In this document: positions 1 through 10,779 of the stretch, one piece after another
Layout of the letters: each line of letters opens with the position of its first letter
Position numbering within the stretch: the first letter of the stretch is position 1
From: Isochrysis galbana
Taxonomy: Eukaryota > Haptophyta > Isochrysidales > Isochrysidaceae
Direction of reading: 5' to 3'
Length of the DNA: 64,000 nucleotides
Assembly (NCBI GenBank): GCA_018136815.1
Contig: CM030937.1
Span: forward strand, 1,866,060 to 1,930,059
Program-made: the position numbers and the translations under genes
Notes under the pieces: model-generated
Seen by the model: the letters and a program-made list of their open reading frames with translations, nothing else
What the model was told of the DNA's origin: nothing
The model's database searches: none

Positions 1-3000
1 TGGGGGGGGAGAGTTGGGCGGTGGCGACGGAAGAGGCTGTGATGGTGGAGGCGGAGAGGGGGGCGGCGGGGAGGGAGGTGGTGGTGACGGCGGGGGCGGA
101 GAAGGTAGTGGTGGTGATGGGGGAGACGGCGATGGCGGAGGCGGCGAGGGAGGCGGGGGGGATGGCGATGGGAGTGAGGGCGGTGGCGGCGAGGGTGGTG
201 GCGGAGAAGGCGGTGGAGGAGAGGGCGGTGGCGAGGGCGGCGGCGGTGAGGGAGGTGGAGGCGACGGTGGATGTGGGGGAGGAGACGGAGGTGGTGGCGT
301 CGGCGGTGGCGGCGATGGTGGTGGAAGCGACGGCGATGGGGGCAACGGTGGTGGCGCAGATGGCGGCGGCGGAGATGGAGGTGTCGGCGAGGGAGGAGGA
401 AGCGACGGAGGTGGTGGAGATGGAGGAGGTGGCGATGGCGGTGGTGCAGAAGGTGGCGGCGGTGCCGGTGGCGGGGGCGAGGGCGGTGGGGGCGAGGGTG
501 GTGGCGGCGAGGACGGTGAAGGCGACGGTGGAGGTGGTGTGGGTGGGAGTGGGGACGGCGGCGGAGACGACGGAGGCGGAGACGACGGAGGCGGGGACGG
601 CGGCGGTAGCGGAGAGGGTGGCGGGGGTGAGGGAGGTTGAGGCGACGGTGGAGGTGGTGGAGGAGGTGGTGGAGATGGGGGTGGAGGCGACGGCATGAGC
701 GGCGATGGAGGAGGAGGGGATGGTGGCGGCGGAGACGGTGGCGGAGGTGACGACGGAGGTGGTGGCGGCGGTGGCGAAGACGGTGGCGGCGATGACGGTG
801 GCGGCGGAGACGGTGAAGGAGGTGATGGAGGAGGCGAAGATGGAGTTGGTGATGGTGGTGGTGCAGAAGGAGGCGGGGGAGAGGCTGGCGGCGGCGATGG
901 TGGCGGTGGGAAGGGAGGGGGTGGGGAAGGCGGCGGGAGGGTCGGCGGAGGAGGCGATGGTGGCGGTGGCGAGGGTGGGGGGGGAGAGTTGGGCGGTGGC
1001 GACGGAAGAGGCTGTGATGGTGGAGGCGGAGAGGGGGGCGGCGGGGAGGGAGGTGGTGGTGACGGCGGGGGCGGAGAAGGTAGTGGTGGTGATGGGGGAG
1101 ACGGCGATGGCGGAGGCGGCGAGGGAGGCGGGGGGGATGGCGATGGGAGTGAGGGCGGTGGCGGCGAGGGTGGTGGCGGAGAAGGCGGTGGAGGAGAGGG
1201 CGGTGGCGAGGGCGGCGGCGGTGAGGGAGGTGGAGGCGACGGTGGAGGTGGGGGAGGAGACGGAGGTGGTGGCGTCGGCGGTGGCGGCGATGGTGGTGGA
1301 AGCGACGGCGATGGAGGCAACGGTGGTGGCGCAGATGGCGGCGGCGGAGATGGAGGTGTCGGCGAGGGAGGAGGAAGCGACGGAGGTGGTGGCGTCGGCG
1401 GTGGCGGCGATGGTGGTGGAAGCGACGGCGATGGGGGCAACGGTGGTGGCGCAGATGGCGGCGGCGGAGATGGAGGTGTCGGCGAGGGAGGAGGAAGCGA
1501 CGGAGGTGGTGGAGATGGAGGAGGTGGCGATGGCGAAGGTGGCGATGGCGGTGGTGCAGAAGGTGGCGGCGGTGCCGGTGGCGGGGGCGAGGGCGGTGGG
1601 GGCGAGGGTGGTGGCGGCGAGGACGGTGAAGGCGACGGTGGAGGTGGTGTGGGTGGGAGTGGGGACGGCGGCGGAGACGACGGAGGCGGAGACGACGGAG
1701 GCGGGGACGGCGGCGGTAGCGGAGAGGGTGGCGGGGGTGAGGGAGGTGGAGGCGACGGTGGAGGTGGTGGAGGAGGTGGTGGAGATGGGGGTGGAGGCGA
1801 CGGCATGAGCGGCGATGGAGGAGGAGGGGATGGTGGCGGCGGAGACGGTGGCGGAGGTGACGACGGAGGTGGTGGCGGCGGTGGCGAAGACGGTGGCGGC
1901 GATGACGGTGGCGGCGGAGACGGTGAAGGAGGTGATGGAGGAGGCGAAGATGGAGTTGGTGATGGTGGTGGTGCAGAAGGAGGCGGGGGAGAGGCTGGCG
2001 GCGGCGATGGTGGCGGTGGGAAGGGAGGGGGTGGGGAAGGCGGCGGGAGGGTCGGCGGAGGAGACGATGGTGGCGGTGGCGAGGGTGGGGGGGGAGAGTT
2101 GGGCGGTGGCGACGGAAGAGGCCGTGATGGTGGAGGCGGAGAGGGGGGCGGCGGGGAGGGAGGTGGTGGTGACGGCGGGGGCGGAGAAGGTAGTGGTGGT
2201 GATGGGGGAGACGGCGATGGCGGAGGCGGCGAGGGAGGCGGGGGGGATGGCGATGGGAGTGAGGGCGGTGGCGGCGAGGGTGGTGGCGGAGAAGGCGGTG
2301 GAGGAGAGGGCGGTGGCGAGGGCGGCGGCGGTGAGGGAGGTGGAGGCGACGGTGGAGGTGGGGGAGGAGACGGAGGTGGTGGCGTCGGCGGTGGCGGCGA
2401 TGGTGGTGGAAGCGACGGCGATGGAGGCAACGGTGGTGGCGCAGATGGCGGCGGCGGAGATGGAGGTGTCGGCGAGGGAGGAGGAAACGGAGGTGGTGGC
2501 GTCGGCGGTGGCGGCGACGGTGGTGGAAGCGACGGCGATGGGGGCAACGGTGGTGGCGCAGATGGCGGCGGCGGAGATGGAGGTGTCGGCGAGGGAGGAG
2601 GAAGCGACGGAGGTGGTGGAGATGGAGGAGGTGGCGATGGCGAAGGTGGCGATGGCGGTGGTGCAGAAGGTGGCGGCGGTGCCGGTGGCGGGGGCGAGGG
2701 CGGTGGGGGCGAGGGTGGTGGCGGCGAGGACGGTGGAGGCGACGGTGGAGGTGGTGTGGGTGGGAGTGGGGACGGCGGCGGAGACGACGGAGGCGGAGAC
2801 GACGGAGGCGGGGACGGCGGCGGTAGCGGAGAGGGTGGCGGGGGTGAGGGAGGTGGAGGCGACGGTGGAGGTGGTGGAGGAGGTGGTGGAGATGGGGGTG
2901 GAGGCGACGGCAGGAGCGGCGATGGAGGAGGAGGGGATGGTGGCGGCGGAGACGGTGGCGGAGGTGACGACGGAGGTGGTGGCGGCGGTGGCGAAGACGG

Positions 3001-4040
3001 TGGCGGCGATGACGGTGGCGGCGGAGACGGTGAAGGAGGTGATGGAGGAGGCGAAGATGGAGTTGGTGATGGTGGTGGTGCAGAAGGAGGCGGGGGAGAG
3101 GCTGGCGGCGGCGATGGTGGCGGTGGGAAGGGAGGGGGTGGGGAAGGCGGCGGGAGGGTCGGCGGAGGAGGCGATGGTGGCGGTGGCGAGGGTGGGGGGG
3201 GAGAGTTGGGCGGTGGCGACGGAAGAGGCCGTGATGGTGGAGGCGGAGAGGGGGGCGGCGGGGAGGGAGGTGGTGGTGACGGCGGGGGCGGAGAAGGTAG
3301 TGGTGGTGATGGGGGAGACGGCGATGGCGGAGGCGGCGAGGGAGGCGGGGGGGATGGCGATGGGAGTGAGGGCGGTGGCGGCGAGGGTGGTGGCGGAGAA
3401 GGCGGTGGAGGAGAGGGCGGTGGCGAGGGCGGCGGCGGTGAGGGAGGTGGAGGCGACGGTGGAGGTGGGGGAGGAGACGGAGGTGGTGGCGTCGGCGGTG
3501 GCGGCGATGGTGGTGGAAGCGACGGCGATGGAGGCAACGGTGGTGGCGCAGATGGCGGCGGCGGAGATGGAGGTGTCGGCGAGGGAGGAGGAAGCGACGG
3601 AGGTGGTGGCGTCGGCGGTGGCGGCGACGGTGGTGGAAGCGACGGCGATGGGGGCAACGGTGGTGGCGCAGATGGCGGCGGCGGAGATGGAGGTGTCGGC
3701 GAGGGAGGAGGAAGCGACGGAGGTGGTGGAGATGGAGGAGGTGGCGATGGCGAAGGTGGCGATGGCGGTGGTGCAGAAGGTGGCGGCGGTGCCGGTGGCG
3801 GGGGCGAGGGCGGTGGGGGCGAGGATGGTGGCGGCGAGGACGGTGGAGGCGACGGTGGAGGTGGTGTGGGTGGGAGTGGGGACGGCGGCGGAGACGACGG
3901 AGGCGGAGACGACGGAGGCGGGGACGGCGGCGGTAGCGGAGAGGGTGGCGGGGGTGAGGGAGGTGGAGGCGACGGTGGAGGTGGTGGAGGAGGTGGTGGA
4001 GATGGGGGTGGAGGCGACGGCATGAGCGGCGATTGAGGAG
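1..4040. repeat. Higher-order tandem repeat (about 975/1110/1107 bp units) in the proline-rich tail
   Basis: The landmark GAGTTGGGCGG recurs at 11, 986, 2096 and 3203, giving units of 975, 1110 and 1107 bp. The first unit carries one copy of an internal block of about 126 bp beginning GGCGTCGGCGG; later units carry it twice. All units are multiples of three, so the minus-strand Pro/Ser frame is kept. The plus strand is a G-rich GGN array with high potential for G-quadruplex structure. Confidence 0.9.
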
Positions 4041-6618
4041 GAGGGGTTGGTAGCGGCGGCGAGTGTGGTGGGGAAGAGGGCGGCGGTGGCGACGGAAGAG
4101 GTTGTGAAGGTGGAGTCGGAGTGGGGGGCGGCGGAGAGGGAGGTGGTGGTGACGGCGGGGGCGGAGTAGGATGTGGTGGTAATGGGGGAAATGGCGATGG
4201 CGGAGGTGGCGACGGCGGTGGTGGCGAGGGAGTCGGGGGGGTTGCCGGAGGCGTTAGCGTTGGCGGAGAAGGGGGCCGAGGCGGAGCTTGGGGCGGTGGC
4301 TTTGCGGGGATTGGCGGCGCAGGCTTCGGAGGCGCGGGCAGCGAGAGCGGTGAAGGTGATTGAGGCGGCGGAGCGGTTGGTGATGACGTTTGCGCTAACG
4401 GTGGCGGTGTCGGGGGTGGATCAAACAGCATCTTGTCTTGCGGCGGAATAGGCGGTGGTGTGGGTTGAGGCGGTGTGGGCAGCGAAGGCATGGGCTGCAG
4501 AGGCTGCGGCCGTGGCGGCGTGGGAATTGTTGGCGTATGCGGTGGTAGCAATGGGGGCAGCAGCCATGGCGGTGGTAGTGTAGGCGTGGGCGGCAGCGGC
4601 GGTGGCGTAGGCGTAGGATTAGGAGGAGGCGCACCAAGAGGAGGAGCGGGAGCTGGCGATAGCAGCGGTGCCGATGGCGGTGGTGATGATGGGGGCGGCG
4701 GCGATGGAGGTGGAGAGGACGGTCGTGGCGGTGTTGATGGTGGCGACACGGGTGGAGGAGTTGGAGGTGGTGGATACGAGCACTCGAGCGGCCCGTTGTA
4801 GCACGCCCCCTTCATTGTTTTCATAGGCCCATGTGGGGTGGCTAGTGCATCGAAATTATCGCCAACCGACTTAGCCCATAGGCAGCCATCAAAATGGCCT
4901 GCAGTAGCACTGAGCACGACGCGTGCGTTGGGAGCGAGCACTGTTGGCCCCCATTGCAGAACCTGTTGAGAGGACTGACAAAAACCGGTGAGGCAGATGG
5001 TCCCTTCGCCAAGGAAGACGATGAGAGTGTTGCCGTGGTTCTTCTGGTTGAGCAGCGTTGGCGCGACATCGCTCGCACAAAAACTAGCGCTGCACGCATT
5101 ATCGTCAGGATTATCGGGTGCCATGCCTCCCTGATCGATTGCATACACCTCTTTGGTGCTAGAGCCATAGCTGTAAATGCATCCGGCAGCCCCGCAGTGC
5201 GCGAGGCCTTCAGCCAAGCGGCCAAAGTCGTCCCAAGTAAACTTGGGAGAAAACTCCTGCACGCTCGTGCTGAAGGTGACCTTACTTGGCGCCGCGATCT
5301 GCAGCCCACCACCAACGTACGTCGGCGGGCCCTTGAATCTTGAGCTGATGATTTGCATATAGTAGGGGGGCAAAGGGTTTGTAATGAGGCGGCCTCCAAT
5401 GTGGATCGCCTTGAACACAGAACCCGCTGACAGTTGCATGCTGCCTGGCGTGATGACAGCATATTCAGCGGCAGAGGAAGCGATCGGAGTCCCCGTTTCG
5501 AGATTTTCTGGAACCTCGCATTCGGACGGTGCCAACTCACGTTTGGTGTGCTGATGCTCGGTGTGTACGTGAGATCGCGCGGCGTATCTCAAAGAAGGCG
5601 ACGGGGGAGATGGCAGTGGAGGCCGCGGGTGACGAGTCCACGTTCTGCCCGGCCGAACTCGCTGCGTCTCCCGCGGCGCAGCGCGCGTGGATACAGATGA
5701 ATCCTCAGCAGTCGCGCCCTCTTTGGCACGCGCGTGTACCTCTAGCTGCACGCGCTCAGCCAAGGAGCTGGGCCGAACGACTGCCGATCCCGCTTGTAGC
5801 GTGCGATGCACAGCAGTCCCGGCGCCAGAGTTGTGGTCGACGTGGAAGGTATGATTGGCACGAAGCGGAAGCACCAGGTTCGCAAGCTGAAACAAATGTG
5901 ACACCATTGCCCCATCACCGTCTGAGAGCTGTCGAAGATCTGTTGCGCAGCCCTCGCCTCCTGCCTCATGGCAGCAAGCACAGATGGCTTGCACCTCGGG
6001 CAGGAGGCATAGCCTCTCGGGCTCGAGCGCCGCACAGCTACCTAGCATCGCGCGCAGCTTAGTATCTGCATGGACTTGAGCCGCGCCGGTTGGCCATCTT
6101 CGCGACAACCCGCCATCTGACAGCGGTGGCGCGCTGCCGCTTGAGCTGTTCCCGAGAAAGTCAATCCCACTGTTGGCAGCCGACAGCACAATACCGCCGT
6201 TGCTGGCATAGTAGCGAAAGTATCTAGCTGCACCCACGCCGGGTCGTACGTCAAAGCAATTGGCAGCAGCCCGAGACGCCCTGGACTCGCAGCGCCCCGC
6301 GACAAACGCCATTGCAAAGCCCTCCGAGATCTCGAGGCATTCGGCTCGCTCTCGGTGCAACACGGGCGCGTGCGGGGAGTGAAGGTCGAGCCAAATACAC
6401 GGAACGACGCCGACGAACACCTGAGCGGGCGCCAAGGGAGGCCGAAGCATCAGATAAAGCCGAGAAGCCCAGGAGGAGAAGAGAGGAGAGAGACAGAGGC
6501 GGTGGCCGCTGCTGACCTGCGGTTGCTCTTGGCCATCGTCTGGCTGCGAAAGCTGTGTTGCGGCGTGGACGGCAAGGAGGAGAGCGAGCCATGCGCTAGC
6601 TCGACCCCTGCCGCCCAT
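1..6618 (-). CDS. Secreted proline-rich (pherophorin/extensin-like) wall protein with choice-of-anchor-A-like domain, 3' end beyond window
   Basis: The reading frame is open from ATG 6618 to the window edge, at least 2174 codons. Exon 1 (6517-6618) encodes a signal peptide, [20 protein letters not shown] 96-nt GT-AG intron (6421-6516) follows; it is a multiple of three and stop-free, so retention would not break the frame. Residues of about 35-570 are globular and Cys-containing. The part from 5440 to 4810 resembles choice-of-anchor-A modules, with a '[11 protein letters not shown]' stretch followed by '[13 protein letters not shown]'. From about 4795 to 1 the chain is almost pure Pro/Ser (PPPSPPPP type), arranged in a roughly 1.1-kb higher-order repeat. 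Ser-Pro tails of this type are hydroxyproline-glycosylated wall rods in volvocine algae. The extracellular role is inferred. The C-terminus is not in the window. The frame is certain, the domain name is probable. Confidence 0.8.
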   Translation of the reverse strand, partial: MGGRGRASAWLALLLAVHAATQLSQPDDGQEQPQVSSGHRLCLSPLFSSWASRLYLMLRPPLAPAQVFVGVVPCIWLDLHSPHAPVLHRERAECLEISEGFAMAFVAGRCESRASRAAANCFDVRPGVGAARYFRYYASNGGIVLSAANSGIDFLGNSSSGSAPPLSDGGLSRRWPTGAAQVHADTKLRAMLGSCAALEPERLCLLPEVQAICACCHEAGGEGCATDLRQLSDGDGAMVSHLFQLANLVLPLRANHTFHVDHNSGAGTAVHRTLQAGSAVVRPSSLAERVQLEVHARAKEGATAEDSSVSTRAAPRETQRVRPGRTWTRHPRPPLPSPPSPSLRYAARSHVHTEHQHTKRELAPSECEVPENLETGTPIASSAAEYAVITPGSMQLSAGSVFKAIHIGGRLITNPLPPYYMQIISSRFKGPPTYVGGGLQIAAPSKVTFSTSVQEFSPKFTWDDFGRLAEGLAHCGAAGCIYSYGSSTKEVYAIDQGGMAPDNPDDNACSASFCASDVAPTLLNQKNHGNTLIVFLGEGTICLTGFCQSSQQVLQWGPTVLAPNARVVLSATAGHFDGCLWAKSVGDNFDALATPHGPMKTMKGACYNGPLECSYPPPPTPPPVSPPSTPPRPSSPPPSPPPPSSPPPSAPLLSPAPAPPLGAPPPNPTPTPPPLPPTPTLPPPWLLPPLLPPHTPTIPTPPRPQPLQPMPSLPTPPQPTPPPIPPQDKMLFDPPPTPPPLAQTSSPTAPPPQSPSPLSLPAPPKPAPPIPAKPPPQAPPRPPSPPTLTPPATPPTPSPPPPSPPPPSPFPPLPPHPTPPPPSPPPPSPPPPTPTPPSQPLPSPPPPSSPPHSPPLPTPPPQSPLMPSPPPPSPPPPPPPPPSPPPPSPPPPSPLPPPSPPPSSPPPSSPPPSPLPPTPPPPSPPPSSPPPSSPPPPSPPPPAPPPPSAPPPSPPSPSPPPPSPPPPSLPPPSPTPPSPPPPSAPPPLPPSPSLPPPSPPPPTPPPPSLPPPSPTPPSPPPPSAPPPLPPSPSLPPPSPPPPTPPPPSPPPPPPSPPPPSPPPPSPPPSPPPPSPPPPSPPPPSLPSPSPPPPSPPPPSPSPPSPPLPSPPPPSPPPPSPPPPSPPPPSRPLPSPPPNSPPPPSPPPPSPPPPTLPPPSPPPPFPPPPSPPPASPPPPSAPPPSPTPSSPPPSPPSPSPPPPSSPPPSSPPPPPPPSSPPPPSPPPPSPPPPSPLLPSPPPPSPPPPPPPPPSPPPPSPPPPSPLPPPSPPPSSPPPSSPPPSPLPPTPPPPSPPPSSPPPPSPPPPSPPPPAPPPPSAPPPSPPSPSPPPPSPPPPSLPPPSPTPPSPPPPSAPPPLPPSPSLPPPSPPPPTPPPPFPPPSPTPPSPPPPSAPPPLPPSPSLPPPSPPPPTPPPPSPPPPPPSPPPPSPPPPSPPPSPPPPSPPPPSPPPPSLPSPSPPPPSPPPPSPSPPSPPLPSPPPPSPPPPSPPPPSPPPPSRPLPSPPPNSPPPPSPPPPSSPPPTLPPPSPPPPFPPPPSPPPASPPPPSAPPPSPTPSSPPPSPPSPSPPPPSSPPPSSPPPPPPPSSPPPPSPPPPSPPPPSPLMPSPPPPSPPPPPPPPPSPPPPSPPPPSPLPPPSPPPSSPPPSSPPPSPLPPTPPPPSPSPSSPPPPSPPPPSPPPPAPPPPSAPPPSPPSPSPPPPSPPPPSLPPPSPTPPSPPPPSAPPPLPPSPSLPPPSPPPPTPPPPSLPPPSPTPPSPPPPSAPPPLPPSPSLPPPSPPPPTPPPPSPPPPPPSPPPPSPPPPSPPPSPPPPSPPPPSPPPPSLPSPSPPPPSPPPPSPSPPSPPLPSPPPPSPPPPSPPPPSPPPPSQPLPSPPPNSPPPPSPPPPSPPPPTLPPPSPPPPFPPPPSPPPASPPPPSAPPPSPTPSSPPPSPPSPSPPPPSSPPPSSPPPPPPPSSPPPPSPPPPSPPPPSPLMPSPPPPSPPPPPPPPPSPQPPSPPPPSPLPPPSPPPSSPPPSSPPPSPLPPTPPPPSPSPSSPPPPSPPPPSPPPPAPPPPSAPPPSPPPPSPPPPSLPPPSPTPPSPPPPSAPPPLPPSPSLPPPSPPPPTPPPPSPPPHPPSPPPPSPPPPSPPPSPPPPSPPPPSPPPPSLPSPSPPPPSPPPPSPSPPSPPLPSPPPPSPPPPSPPPPSPPPPSQPLPSPPPNSPPP
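6421..6516 (-). other. Intron 1 of the proline-rich protein gene (in-frame, 96 nt)
   Basis: On the minus strand the boundaries are CCGCAG|GTCAGC and GCTCAG|GTGTTC, with a CT-rich body. Both flanking exons are in phase 0. The intron contains no stop in the gene frame, so splicing cannot be proven from frame alone. Confidence 0.6.
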
Positions 6619-6977
6619 CCCTGCGCGCGATGGTCTCGCACGGGCGGGGGGAAGGTTGGGAGGCTGGGTGGGTAGAGAGGGGGTGAGAGAGAGCGAGAGA
6701 GACAGAGAGAGGAAGACCGAGAGACAGAGAGAGAGAGAGAATGGAGAGGGAGACGGAGAGCTAGAGGTTTATGGGGACAGGGAGGGAGAGAGAGAAATGG
6801 AGAGAGGAGGAGGGAGAGGCCTTCTTCGCTGCCCCCTCGCGACCGACTGGGACAGCGCTCTCTCTGCCCTCTCTCTCTCTCCTCTCTCTTCCCTTCCCCC
6901 CCCCCCCTTTTCTTTGTCTACGAGGAGCTCCAAATCCGTGGGGCGCGTTGCCGCCTAGGCTCAACCTCGCGAGTTGT

Positions 6978-7057
<80 letters not shown>

Positions 7058-7557
7058 CTCCTCTCTCCTCTCCCCTCTCCCCTCTCTCCTCTCTCCTCTC
7101 TCCTCTCTCCTCTCCCCTCTCCCCTCTCCCCTCTCTCCTCTCTCCTCGTCTCCCGCCGACCGCCCCCCCCCCTCCCCCAGTAGTATCTCCCCCCCCCCCG
7201 CCCACGGCGGCGCTGTGATGTCCTCAGAGAGTCCCAAGTGCTTCTGAGACGCCGCGCCGCGCCCTTCCACCCCCCCCGCCGCCACAGCCGACGGAAGAGC
7301 CCGCCTTCTGTGCCCTCCGTCGAGGTTCAAATACGATCCCTCGACTTTCGGGCGGTTCCGGATGCATCGGCATAGTGGCACATACTGTGGACGACGGGAT
7401 CACGAGTTGTCTGTACCTAGCCGCCCGCCAGCAGCGCGCCCCAATCTCAGGCGAGGCCATATGTGGAGAGAGAGGGAGAGAGAGCAGAGAGAGAGAGGGA
7501 GAGCCGAGAGAGAGCCGAGAGAGAGGGATCAGATCATCCAATCTCAACTCTCGGCAT
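6619..7557. other. Promoter-side region of the proline-rich gene: GA tract, long CT microsatellite, no gene seen
   Basis: 6660-6830 is GA-rich, which is pyrimidine-rich on the coding strand of the gene starting at 6618. 6977-7150 is a CT/CCTCT microsatellite of about 170 bp. 7460-7530 is again GAGA-rich. The open frames here are dipeptide or low-complexity translations and I do not call a gene. Confidence 0.6.
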
Positions 7558-7782
7558 GCAACTAAGTTTATACTTGGCGCCGCCGCGACTCCTCTCTCCC
7601 TCGGGCCCCCCGCCGAGGGCGGCCCCCCTGCCCCCACGGACCAGTCGCTGGCGAAGCGGCCGCGTCCACCCTCAGAGGCCGAGCAGGTGCGTGCGACCCC
7701 GGTCGCGCCGCACGGCCCGTGGCCCCGGCCACACTGCCCACAACAGCCATGCTGGCCCCCACCATGGGGGAAAGCAGGCTGC
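7558..7782 (+). repeat. SINE-like element remnant (5' portion), interrupted by a solo LTR
   Basis: It begins CAACTAAGTTTATACTTGG, the head of the repeat family at 19823, 31833 and 50669 (reverse), and continues GC-rich to the solo LTR at 7783. It may resume after 8627. Confidence 0.45.
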
Positions 7783-8626
7783 TGTCGCATTCGCGAATCG
7801 ACACTCGTTAGGCTTCTCTTCGACGTTCGGTATTTATCGTTATAATTCTCTGCTTTCTCTCGTTCTCGGTCAAAAGCTTCGCTTGGATGCATGGGATCGG
7901 GGGTTGTGGAGCGCTCTCTCTCTTTCTCTCGAAAAAGAAGGGAAGTTTCCCCACCTTTCTTCCTCCCAGGCGCCTCGCAGATAGGTTTAATTTGCTATCT
8001 CCCTTGCGGTTCTTTATCTGCTTCTGGGGGCAATCAGGTTTAATTTGCGATCTCTTCGTACCTCCCCCTTAAGCATATCGCACTTCTCTCGTCTTATTTG
8101 GTAAGTCTCTTGGAATCCTGTGCGGCAAGATTGCCCCTCGATTCCGTTATGGTGCGATTCCCGTTCCAGACAAGATCGCCGACAGATCGCCCTTTGATCG
8201 TCGTCCGTCGTTGTCTGATCGGAGTGTTTGGGGTTGATTTCAGTCGAGTTATGTGAGAAAGTCGTGGGGCGAGAGTCGGGGTGTTTTCCTGGGTGTCTCT
8301 GTCCGTCGTCCTGTCGTCAGTCGTCATCCGTCGTCGTTCTCGCTCTCGTCGCTCTCGCTCTCGTAACACTCGTACCCAACAAACTCGCCTCGCCTCGCCA
8401 GCCCCTGCCATCACAGCCCTCCTCTCACTCGCCCTCGCCTCTCGCCGCTCGTTCCATGTCGTTCTCGCCGCCGTCCTCGCCCTCGCTCAAGCCCGCCTGC
8501 CCGCCTTCCTCTGCTGACGGGCTTCAGCCCGTCATCGTCTCCGAAGCCGTCTCCTCAGCCGCGCCTGCCGCCGGCTTGCCACCTTCCTCATTGCCCTCAG
8601 GCCCTAAGGGCCATCCCAATTCGTGA
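7783..8626 (+). mobile_element. Solo LTR of the 8684-18838 Ty3 family, opposite orientation
   Basis: It starts TGTCGCATTCGCGAATCGAC, like the element LTR read on its coding strand, and ends CCATCCCAATTCGTGA where the intact LTR ends CGTCA. It is 844 bp against 1124 bp for the intact LTR, with internal deletions and substitutions. It is flanked by a perfect 5-bp duplication GCTGC at 7778-7782 and 8627-8631, the hallmark of LTR-LTR recombination after insertion. The open frames inside are LTR shadows. Confidence 0.85.
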
Positions 8627-8683
8627 GCTGCAGGACTCAGAGAGATGCCATCAGGCAGGCAGGGCCTGCACTCCATTAGGCAT
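8627..8683. other. Short spacer between solo LTR and full-length element, with target duplications
   Basis: It holds GCTGC (right duplication of the solo LTR, 8627-8631) and GGCAT (left duplication of the full-length element, 8679-8683). Before insertion the site would have read ATTAGGCATGCCTTATGG. Confidence 0.8.
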
Positions 8684-9807
8684 TGACGAATTGGGATGGC
8701 CCATAGGGCCTGAGGGCAATGAGGAAGGAGGCAGACCGGCGGCAGGCGCGGCGGAGGAGACGACTTCGGAGACGCTGACGGGCTGAGGCCCGTCAGCAGA
8801 GGAAGGCGGGCAGGCGGGCTTGAGCGAGGGCGAGGACGGCGGCGAGAGCGACATCGAGCGAGAGGCGAGAGGCGAGGGTGAGTGAGAGGAGGGCTGTGTT
8901 GGCAGGGGCTGGTGAGGCAAGGAGAGTTTGTAGGGTACGAGTGTTACGAGAGCGAGAGCGACGAGAGCGAGAGCGACGGATGACGACTGACGACAAGACG
9001 TCGGATCCAACGATGCTGCGACACCGACTCACGAACACACTAGAATCATTCACCCAAACCAAGCAAAACATGAAATAACCGAGACCCCACATCGCCGGTA
9101 ACTCAAACACGTCGCGAGAGACACAGAGAGAGAGCGAGAGAGAGAGAGAATCCGCAGCGACGGTCGGAGCGTGTCTTCGCTTTGGATTTTCCCACCAAGG
9201 CGGAAAGTCGAAGAGGAACGTTATGTCGCGCAACCACGGCGATCACATTGGATACAGATCGCAGCGAGGTATCCTTGCAATCGAAGAAATCTTGCTGTTG
9301 AGCGTGGACCTTCTAGACGTTTCTATCGAGCAACCCCGAGTAGCAACCAAGGGAGGAGAAAACCAAAAACCAACGGGACCAAGGGCTTCCATCTTCCATG
9401 CAACTTGCATCAAGGGGAAAGATAACCCAAAACCAAAGCAGCGAATCTAAATCAATCTCCAAGTGGAGATGGCAAACCAAGGACCAAGGAGAAAGATTCC
9501 CTCACCCAAGCAGCGAACCTAAATCGATCTCCGAGGGGAGATGGCAAACCAAACCTGATTGCCCCCAGAAGCAGGTAAAGAAACGCGGGGAGATAGCGAA
9601 TTAAACCTTTTGCGAGGCGCCTGGGAGGAAGAAAGGTGGGGAAACTTCCCTTCTCTTCGAGAGAAAGAGAGAGGGCGCTCCACAACCCTAGATCCTAGGC
9701 GTCCACGCGAAGTTTTTGACCGAGAACGAGAACGAGAGAATTATAACGATAAATACCGAACGAAGAGAAGAGAGAAGCCTAGCGAGAGTCGATTCGCGAA
9801 TGCGACA
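8684..9807 (-). repeat. 3' LTR of the Ty3 element
   Basis: Direct copy of 17715-18838, offset 9031 bp. It has TG...CA ends, and a TATA-like TATTTATCGTTATAA near its coding-strand start. The frames at 8651-9604 occur identically in both LTRs and are not genes. Confidence 0.95.
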
Positions 9808-9817
9808 CCCCCCTGCT
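9808..9817 (-). promoter_or_regulatory. Polypurine tract of the Ty3 element
   Basis: The coding strand reads AGCAGGGGGG immediately before TGTCGC of the 3' LTR, the normal position of the plus-strand primer. Confidence 0.7.
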
Positions 9818-10779
9818 AGGATCGAGCGTCCCGCGAGGGAAGGAAGAGAACCTAACGGATAGCGGAGAGTTCCATCTAGGCAAGATGGCCGAGCAATACG
9901 CAATACCTAACGAGACCGAATGGGCGAGGAGCGAACGAAGAATGAAACAATAAATTCGAATGGAGAGCCACGCTCCAAACGCCGAACCACGACGGAAGAC
10001 GTGACGACCGAGATACGAATAATCGAGGATCGATAAGAATAAGAACGCGGAACGACGAGAAACGAGAGAGTCCAGAACGAGAAACGAAGAAATCGAGAAT
10101 CGAGAGCGGTAAGAACGCGGAACGACAAGAATCGAGAATCGAGAACGAGAAACGAAGAACGGTAAGAACGCGGAACGACGAGAATCGAGAATCGAGAACA
10201 AGAAACGAGGAACGGTAAGAACGCGCAACGACGAACGACGAACGATGAACTATAAGAGTAGTGCGCGACGATCGAAGAGACAGGAAGTACCACACCCGTC
10301 CGGACGATGAGGTGTAGAATCGGCGGCCGGCGCGGCAGACCGCAGGACTCAACGCTGCAACCCATCCCCTTCTCTCTTTTACGAGAGTTTTACCTGGATG
10401 TTTGGGCGGTGTGGCGGCACCCAAGTTACAACGCGGCGTCTCCTGTTCTTCGATATATGAGTAGTCGAACAGCCAACGGCGAAAGGCGGCGAGATATCAC
10501 GACGGGCTCGGCACGTCACGCGCGAGCTTAACGACGAGGTACGGGGGTCTCCTGACAGAGCGCAGCGAAAGGGGAGGGAGATCCATCCTCCGTGGTCGAA
10601 AGGGGAGGCGAGCCATACCTCTCTTCCCGCGGGGGGGGAACCATTCGGCGGCCGCGGGGGGAAATTCGGCGACCGCGGGGGGGGGGAACTGGAAAAGAAT
10701 TCCCGTACGTTCCCGTACCGCGATCAAACGTAAACGACGGCGTTGAGAGATATCTGAAGGGGCGTGACAGTCGCGACTG
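9818..10779 (-). other. 3' untranslated part of the Ty3 element, with GAATCGAGA-type tandem repeats
   Basis: 10040-10250 is an imperfect array built from GAATCGAGAACGAGAAACG and GGTAAGAACGCGGAACGAC modules. 10620-10690 has several runs of G next to GGCCGCGG. No protein match was recognised. Confidence 0.6.

Noticed and set aside
695..4036. 1113-codon Gly/Asp/Glu-rich plus-strand ORF and its Ala/Val-rich sister frames
   Set aside because: They are translations of the GGN strand of a repeat whose minus strand belongs to a gene with signal peptide and globular domain. All units are multiples of three, so several frames stay open by construction.
6974..7183. Ser-Leu repeat ORFs on plus and Arg-Glu repeat ORFs on minus
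   Set aside because: They are dipeptide translations of a CT microsatellite. The same applies at 26700, 53500, 58900 and 60250.
8793..9233. 146-aa minus-strand ORF, also at 17824-18264
   Set aside because: It lies wholly inside the LTR and is identical in both copies; a third, diverged version is in the solo LTR. It reads as low-complexity Ser/Leu/Arg sequence, so an LTR shadow.
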